Assembly: GCA_025353305.1 (NCBI GenBank)
Contig: JANXQX010000109.1
Location: 1-8,858 of the forward strand
Origin: Holophagaceae bacterium
Lineage (GTDB): Bacteria; Acidobacteriota; Holophagae; Holophagales; Holophagaceae
Direction of reading: 5' to 3'
Length of the DNA stretch: 8,858 nucleotides
Below, piece by piece: positions 4,743-8,858 of the stretch. The notes beneath the pieces are model-generated. The model saw only the letters and a list, made by a program, of their open reading frames with translations, did not search any database and was not told where the DNA came from. The first letter of the stretch is position 1. The number at the start of each line of letters is the position of its first letter. The translations under genes and the position numbers were made by a program.

Positions 4743-7700
4743 AGAGCAGCACAAATGCAATGCGGAAGGTGCAGCCGTGGCCCGGCCTGCTTTCCACGGA
4801 GATGGTTGCGCCGTGGGCATCCACCAGGCTTTTCACAATGCTCAGGCCCAGACCCCACCCCTTGCCGATATCGCTGATTTCCACTTGCGTGAAGGGTTGG
4901 AAGAGCCGCTCCAATTCCCCTGCGTCGAAGCCCCGGCCCGTATCCCAGATCTCCAGAACCCAGCGTCCCCCCTTCACACCGGACCGCACGCCTACGCTGC
5001 CTCCAGGTGCCGTGACCTTGAGGGCGTTGCCGAACAGATTGAGCAGAACCTGTTGAATGGCGAGTGCGTCCGCCAACACCTCGCCCTCGATGGGTTCAGC
5101 GTCCCACGAAAAATGCAGGCCCACCCATTCCGCTTTCACGCGCAGCACGTCTTCCATGCCATCCAGGAGTTTATGGGGCACCATGCGGACCATGTGCAGG
5201 GTCTGGTCCACGGCCTCGCTGCGGGATTGGTCCAAAAGCCGCCGCAGCAACCCATCCAGCCGATCCACCTCCTTTGAAACGATCTCCAGCTGGGCCGGTG
5301 GGGTCTCGCCCCGTTCCTGCGCCTCGACTCCCATCTGCTCCGCCAGCAGATTGATGGTCGTGATGGGGGATCGCAGATCGTGCACCACCATGCGCGTGAA
5401 CACCACTTTGGATTCAAGGATTTGCTTCACCTGTTCATGGGCGACTTCAAGTTCCTGATTGCGCTGGTTCAGGGAGCGGGTGCGTTCACCAACTTGGAAT
5501 TCAAGCGTCTTCGCAATTCTGCGCAGGCGAAGGGTCCGCCATTGGATGAAGGCAGCGACAATGGCCAGCCCGGCCAGGACCAGGGCCGCGCGTCCCAATG
5601 GATGTTCCAGCCAGGTGGGCCGGACCTTCAGTGAAACAGCCGGCCCCTCGCTCCAATGCGAGCCATCCTGGCTGGCCCGCACGCGAAATCGGTAGGTGCC
5701 GGCCGGCAGCCGTTCGAAGCGCACGGTATTGCCCTCGTTGATCCGCTGCCAGTCCGTGGACAGGCCTTCCAGATGGACTTCGTAGATCGGCGGATTGTTG
5801 AAAATGGGCATTCCGATTTCGAAATTGAATTCAATGAAATCGCGTCGCGGAGGCAGCTCGATCTGGGTGGGAAGGTGGCTGAGGCCGCCTGGCCAGGACG
5901 CTTCGAGCACTTGCGGTGGGGGCATTCTTGGGATTCGCAGCGCTTCCCGCGTATCCAGAATGCACACGCCATTGATCATGCCGAACCAAAGCCGGCCCTT
6001 TTCATCCAGGTGCATGGAACCCTGGTTCGTTTCATTGGAGAGCAGGCCGATGGACTGATTCAGATGAACCATGCGGCCACCGTTCCCGATCAGGGTGACG
6101 CCTTTGCCGTGTCCCACGGCGATGCGCCCTTGGCCGCCGTCCCCGACAAAGTAGATGTTGGCGTCAGGCAGACCTTCTTCGATGCTGATCCGTGTCCAAC
6201 GCCCCCCGTCATGTCTGTACAGCCCTTGCACCGTGCCCACCAGGAGCGAACCGCTGGCATCCCTGTAAAGGGTAAGAACGCTGATATTGTCGAAGGGTGT
6301 GGTTGGAAAAGCGCGTGCTAGGCGTTGGCCATCAAACCGGTACAGGCCCTTGGAACATCCAACGAGAAGGCCTTCGCCATCTTCGGCCAGCACGTAGGCA
6401 TCGTTGACTCCGGTTTCCTTGGGCATCTCGATGGTCCGTTCCACCTGGCCCGACAGATCCAGCTCCATGAGACCGCGGTCGGTTCCCACGAAGTTCTTGC
6501 CGTGCCAGCCCAGGACCTGGAAGACCCGTGCATCCCCGAGAATTTTCCCAGGTTGCACGCGCCCATTCCGCCAGCGACCCATACCCTTGGCGCTGCCCAG
6601 CCAGAGCCCACCGCTGCCATCGGGATATAGGCTCCAGATTTCGTTGGAAGGCAGCCCTTCCTTTATGGTCCAACGGGCCGTGAGTCCTTTGCCTTCAGCC
6701 CAAAGGTAAAGGCCGTGGCTGGTACCTAAAAAAGTGCCGACGCCGGGCAACGGTTCAATGGCCAGCACCGCGCCAAGCTCGAAGGGAAGCTGGGCCCTGA
6801 TTGAATGAAGGCCGGACACGGCAAGGGCATAGAGGCCGGCCCCGTCGGAGCCCACCCAGAGAATGCCCTGGTGGTCCCGGAGGGCCAGGTTGATCGGATC
6901 TTCAGGCAGCCCATCCTTCGCGGTCCACCATCGGGTAGAGCCGCTGGGAGACTGGACCCATAGCCCATCACCGCCCAGCCCGACCATCAGGGAACCATCA
7001 TGGTCAAAACTGAAATCCTGGAGTTTGGGGTCACCGCTGTAGCCCTTCAGGGGAATTGGTGTCCAAACGCCTTCCACTTTTCTGAACAGGCCTGGGCGCG
7101 TCAGCGCGCAGGGCCTTTCTGTTGGATCCATCAGTATTTTCCAAACCTCGCGCCCGGCCACTGCTTTGGGGAGGATCTCCTCCTTCAGATGGTGTCCATC
7201 CCAGAAGCCCACCCTGCCTTTGCGGGTGCTCAACCAAAACCCACCCTTGGTCTTGGCGATCCCATAAATAGGTTCCTTGGGCCACGCACCCAGCTCCACC
7301 GGCTGGAAAACGCTTCCCTTCCAGCGGTAAAGCCCGCTCCCGGTTCCCACCAGTATCGCCCCCGAATCTTCCTCGGCCAGGCAGAAGGAATTCAACTGTG
7401 GAAAGCCATCCTCGGGACCGAAGGTCTGCACCTGGGTGCCCCGGATCCGCGCCAGCCTGGCGTCAACCTGGGCCACCCAGATGGCCCCTTCCCGATCCTC
7501 CAGCAAAGCCGACACCTGTCCAACCGTAAGACCCTGGGTCAAGCCGAAATTCTTGAAACCGGAAGCGCCCAACCGCGCGACACCGCCCTGGGTTCCCACC
7601 CACAGGAAGCCCCGCCGATCTTCCAGCAGTGCCCTCACCTGGCTCTGGGGCAGGCCGTCGCGACCGTCGAAATGCCTGAAGGCCAGCGGCTGCGCATGCA

Positions 7701-7782
7701 GTGCCAGGCCAAATCCCAGCGCCATCGCCAAGCCTGCCAGGTGGCGAAGCGACAATGCGATGGGTTCAAAAAATTTGCGCAT
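4729..7782 (-). CDS. Sensor histidine kinase with periplasmic double beta-propeller and Y_Y_Y domain
   Basis: A 1017-residue two-component sensor. A signal peptide spans about 1-30 (cleavage after AHA). Residues 32-617 hold about 14 propeller blades of the form GLPxxxVxxLxxDxxGxLWVGTxxGLxR, enough for two seven-bladed propellers; several blades at 165-250 are degenerate. A Y_Y_Y immunoglobulin-like domain follows (about 648-722; YEVHLEG, GTYRFRVRA). Then come a membrane segment (730-748), a coiled coil (about 752-795) and a HisKA domain with phospho-acceptor His801 in HDLRSP. The ATPase domain has the N box with Asn919 (LLNLFGNALK), DTGRGF (947-952), the FQPF F box and GKGWGLGLS. It should sense a periplasmic ligand, often a glycan in related proteins. 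There is no receiver or DNA-binding domain and no adjacent response regulator. The start is placed by the signal peptide; the Shine-Dalgarno is weak. Confidence 0.93.
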   Translation of the reverse strand: MRKFFEPIALSLRHLAGLAMALGFGLALHAQPLAFRHFDGRDGLPQSQVRALLEDRRGFLWVGTQGGVARLGASGFKNFGLTQGLTVGQVSALLEDREGAIWVAQVDARLARIRGTQVQTFGPEDGFPQLNSFCLAEEDSGAILVGTGSGLYRWKGSVFQPVELGAWPKEPIYGIAKTKGGFWLSTRKGRVGFWDGHHLKEEILPKAVAGREVWKILMDPTERPCALTRPGLFRKVEGVWTPIPLKGYSGDPKLQDFSFDHDGSLMVGLGGDGLWVQSPSGSTRWWTAKDGLPEDPINLALRDHQGILWVGSDGAGLYALAVSGLHSIRAQLPFELGAVLAIEPLPGVGTFLGTSHGLYLWAEGKGLTARWTIKEGLPSNEIWSLYPDGSGGLWLGSAKGMGRWRNGRVQPGKILGDARVFQVLGWHGKNFVGTDRGLMELDLSGQVERTIEMPKETGVNDAYVLAEDGEGLLVGCSKGLYRFDGQRLARAFPTTPFDNISVLTLYRDASGSLLVGTVQGLYRHDGGRWTRISIEEGLPDANIYFVGDGGQGRIAVGHGKGVTLIGNGGRMVHLNQSIGLLSNETNQGSMHLDEKGRLWFGMINGVCILDTREALRIPRMPPPQVLEASWPGGLSHLPTQIELPPRRDFIEFNFEIGMPIFNNPPIYEVHLEGLSTDWQRINEGNTVRFERLPAGTYRFRVRASQDGSHWSEGPAVSLKVRPTWLEHPLGRAALVLAGLAIVAAFIQWRTLRLRRIAKTLEFQVGERTRSLNQRNQELEVAHEQVKQILESKVVFTRMVVHDLRSPITTINLLAEQMGVEAQERGETPPAQLEIVSKEVDRLDGLLRRLLDQSRSEAVDQTLHMVRMVPHKLLDGMEDVLRVKAEWVGLHFSWDAEPIEGEVLADALAIQQVLLNLFGNALKVTAPGGSVGVRSGVKGGRWVLEIWDTGRGFDAGELERLFQPFTQVEISDIGKGWGLGLSIVKSLVDAHGATISVESRPGHGCTFRIAFVLLSNPV

Positions 7783-7883
7783 GGACCGGCCATGAAGGGG
7801 AGAAGAATCAGGATGACATTAAGCCGTCATGCAATATTAACCAACCAATCAAAATGAACTCTGATCCCCTTCATGTCCGGTCC
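7783..7883. promoter_or_regulatory. Long inverted repeat spanning the kinase/yciI divergent promoter region
   Basis: The left arm at 7783-7800 (ggaccggccatgaagggg) is the reverse complement of the right arm at 7866-7883 (ccccttcatgtccggtcc) except for one base, so 17 of 18 positions match. The 65-base spacer carries a further short pair: atcag at 7807-7811 and ctgat at 7861-7865. The left arm directly abuts the kinase ATG, and the right arm lies 42 bases before the YciI start. Both divergent transcripts therefore carry nearly the same 18 bases near their 5' ends. It could be a paired operator, a leader RNA structure, or the ends of a small mobile or repeat element. The symmetry is seen directly; function is inferred. 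Confidence 0.6.
7813..7840 (+). promoter_or_regulatory. Candidate promoter of the yciI-barrel operon
   Basis: ATGACA at 7813-7818 (five of six to TTGACA) and TATTAA at 7835-7840 (four of six to TATAAT) are separated by 16 bases, in the AT-richest part of the gap. The -35 box is also the left half of a small inverted repeat (atgac at 7813-7817, gtcat at 7826-7830), where a regulator could bind. Tentative. Confidence 0.35.
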
Positions 7884-7915
7884 GATCCATGGTTAGCTGG
7901 GCAGGTGAGCCTTTT

Positions 7916-7919
7916 GGAG
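7916..7919 (+). promoter_or_regulatory. Ribosome binding site deciding the YciI start
   Basis: GGAG lies 6 bases before the ATG at 7926. The upstream in-frame ATG at 7854 has only A/C-rich sequence before it, so 7926 is preferred. It also matches where YciI proteins normally begin. Confidence 0.6.
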
Positions 7920-7925
7920 CTTTCG

Positions 7926-8219
7926 ATGTACGCCCTTGCCATCCTCCGGTACCGGAAGCCCCTGGATGAAGTGCTGAAGGTCCTGGATCAACACAGGACT
8001 TATCTTCGGACACTGAAGGATCGGGGTCTGCTGTTGGCATCGGGGCCACTGGACCCCAGGAATGGCGGAGCATTGCTATTACGGGTTCCGGATGATTCTG
8101 TCCAGGCCTCCATGGACGCAATTCGCGATGGCGACCCTTTCACAATGGCTGGCGTGGCCCAGTACGAACTCATGCCATGGCTGCCTAACATCGGAATTGA
8201 AGGATTGGACAAACTATGA
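7926..8219 (+). CDS. YciI-like (YCII domain) protein
   Basis: A 97-residue single-domain protein with a ferredoxin-like alpha/beta fold expected. The sequence opens directly with the first strand (MYALAILRYR). It then shows the His-containing helix (LDQHRTYLRTLKDRG, His23), LLLASGPLD (36-43), GGALLLRV (47-54) and the conserved DPF (Asp70-Phe72) followed by AGVAQYELMPW. His23 and Asp70 correspond to the conserved pair proposed as the active site of the family, whose physiological role is mostly unknown. Its TGA overlaps the next gene's ATG (ATGA, 8216-8219), so the two are translationally coupled. It is divergent from the sensor kinase and may share its control region. A start at 7854 would add 24 residues with no family counterpart. 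Confidence 0.85.
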   Translation: MYALAILRYRKPLDEVLKVLDQHRTYLRTLKDRGLLLASGPLDPRNGGALLLRVPDDSVQASMDAIRDGDPFTMAGVAQYELMPWLPNIGIEGLDKL

Positions 8220-8809
8220 GCATCCCCCGTCGCCTTCTCATCGCATTAGCCGTGGTACTGCCAATGCAGGCCCAAGGTGTGGATCTTCATCTGGATGCGG
8301 GCTTGGCCACCAGCCTGGATCATCACTGGAAGAACCAGCGTGACACCACGGGTGCCTCGGGTGTTTTGACCAAATTCCCTTTGGCTCTTGAGGGGGCCTT
8401 GGTGTTTCCTAAAGGGTCGGGCGCCCTTCGGGCGGCCCTGCGTTTCGCCGCGGATGAGCCCTTCAGCAATCTCCAGCTGGGTGTCGACTGGATTCAGACC
8501 TTCTCCCGCAAGGGCGCGGAAACCTTCTATGGCAGCGCCGGTCTGAGCCTCAACAATGTCAAAGGCCGCCTTGAGGTGGTTCCCCCCAATTATCCAGCGC
8601 CAGGGGTCTATGAGCAGCGCAGCCAGAACTCACGGCCAGGTGCGCGGCTGGGCATCGGCTACGCGTTCAGCCGGAGTTTCGCCATCGAAGGCGCGGCGAA
8701 TTTCATCAGCTTCGAAAGCACTGGCGCCAATGGATTCCTGCATGGCAGCTCGGTGTACGTGACCCTGACGGGTTCCTACCGCATCCCGAAGATCTCTGGC
8801 GGGAAATGA
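8216..8809 (+). CDS. Predicted small outer-membrane beta-barrel protein
   Basis: A 197-residue protein. Residues 1-20 form a signal peptide (two Arg, a hydrophobic core LLIALAVVL, then MQAQ). The mature part alternates polar and hydrophobic residues in short strands separated by glycine-rich or polar turns: VDLHLDAGLATSL, FPLALEGALVF, ALRAALRFAA, NLQLGVDWIQTF, ETFYGSAGLSL, GARLGIGYAF, FAIEGAANFISF and SSVYVTLTGSYRI. That is about eight strands, consistent with an OmpA/OmpW-type or opacity-like eight-stranded barrel. It lacks the usual C-terminal Phe/Trp and ends with a short polar tail, so a periplasmic or partial fold is possible. I cannot name a family. It is translationally coupled to the YciI gene. 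Its stop is 3 bases from a possible convergent gene end. Confidence 0.75.
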   Translation: MSIPRRLLIALAVVLPMQAQGVDLHLDAGLATSLDHHWKNQRDTTGASGVLTKFPLALEGALVFPKGSGALRAALRFAADEPFSNLQLGVDWIQTFSRKGAETFYGSAGLSLNNVKGRLEVVPPNYPAPGVYEQRSQNSRPGARLGIGYAFSRSFAIEGAANFISFESTGANGFLHGSSVYVTLTGSYRIPKISGGK

Positions 8810-8812
8810 TCA

Positions 8813-8858
8813 TCAGGTGTTCTTGGGCCCAACTGTGATGAGCACCGAACCCGTTTCG
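8813..8858 (-). CDS. Possible 3' end of a minus-strand gene (partial)
   Basis: Reading inward from the right edge on the minus strand gives 14 sense codons (ETGSVLITVGPKNT) and then TGA at 8813-8815. The composition (hydrophobic strand, G/C-ending codons in 10 of 14) fits a protein C-terminus converging on the barrel gene. The stretch is too short to identify and could be chance. Confidence 0.3.
   Translation of the reverse strand, partial: ETGSVLITVGPKNT

Noticed and set aside
7000..7857. Plus-strand open frame of about 285 codons opposite the 5' part of the sensor kinase
   Set aside because: The regular propeller repeats on the minus strand explain this region. The antisense frame has no recognisable features and runs through the divergent promoter region.
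7701..7925. Longer versions of the YciI protein starting at 7701 or 7854
   Set aside because: The extra residues have no family counterpart, and the 7701 version overlaps the kinase coding region. GGAG with good spacing precedes the ATG at 7926.
1..8858. CRISPR array, tRNA or rRNA genes, transposase or phage genes
   Set aside because: No regularly spaced direct repeats, cloverleaf or rRNA-like stretches, or recombinase motifs were seen on either strand.

Overview
The window is GC-rich, densely coded bacterial chromosome with Shine-Dalgarno motifs of the AGGAGG type. It has a Gram-negative envelope component (a small outer-membrane-type barrel protein) and a very large two-propeller sensor kinase. 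That mix would suit an Acidobacteriota member such as the Holophaga/Geothrix group, but the assignment is an inference from gene style, not from a marker gene. No phage, transposase, CRISPR, rRNA or tRNA gene is visible.

Layout, left to right. (1) Bases 1-157 are non-coding: three back-to-back short hairpins at 1-43 followed by TTTT, then an 8-bp tandem motif at 83-106. (2) Bases 158-2627, minus strand: a two-gene carbohydrate operon, glgC (ADP-glucose pyrophosphorylase) followed 13 bases later by a short, divergent glucose-6-phosphate isomerase (pgi). A perfect 9-bp inverted repeat lies just upstream of glgC. (3) Bases 2901-3572, plus strand: a small membrane protein of the DUF948 type and a YtxH-like protein, divergent from glgC. 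(4) Bases 3786-4742, plus strand: a stand-alone carbamate kinase (arcC). (5) Bases 4729-7782, minus strand: a 1017-residue sensor histidine kinase whose 3' end overlaps arcC by 14 bases tail to tail. (6) Bases 7926-8809, plus strand: a YciI-domain protein whose stop codon overlaps the start of a predicted outer-membrane barrel protein (ATGA), divergent from the kinase. The region between them carries a long inverted repeat (18-bp arms, one mismatch). (7) The last 46 bases may be the 3' end of a minus-strand gene.

Functionally, glgC and pgi sit at the hexose-phosphate branch toward glycogen: isomerase links fructose-6-phosphate and glucose-6-phosphate, and GlgC makes ADP-glucose from glucose-1-phosphate. 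Both proteins depart from their families at functionally important positions. Pgi has Gly in place of the catalytic Glu. GlgC has lost most residues of the E. coli-type allosteric site while keeping its catalytic ones. The kinase has no adjacent response regulator, and the mirrored sequence shared with the yciI-barrel operon makes those two genes its most obvious local partners by position only. I see no clearly new multi-gene system; the most checkable oddities are the Pgi active-site change and the mirrored kinase/yciI control region.
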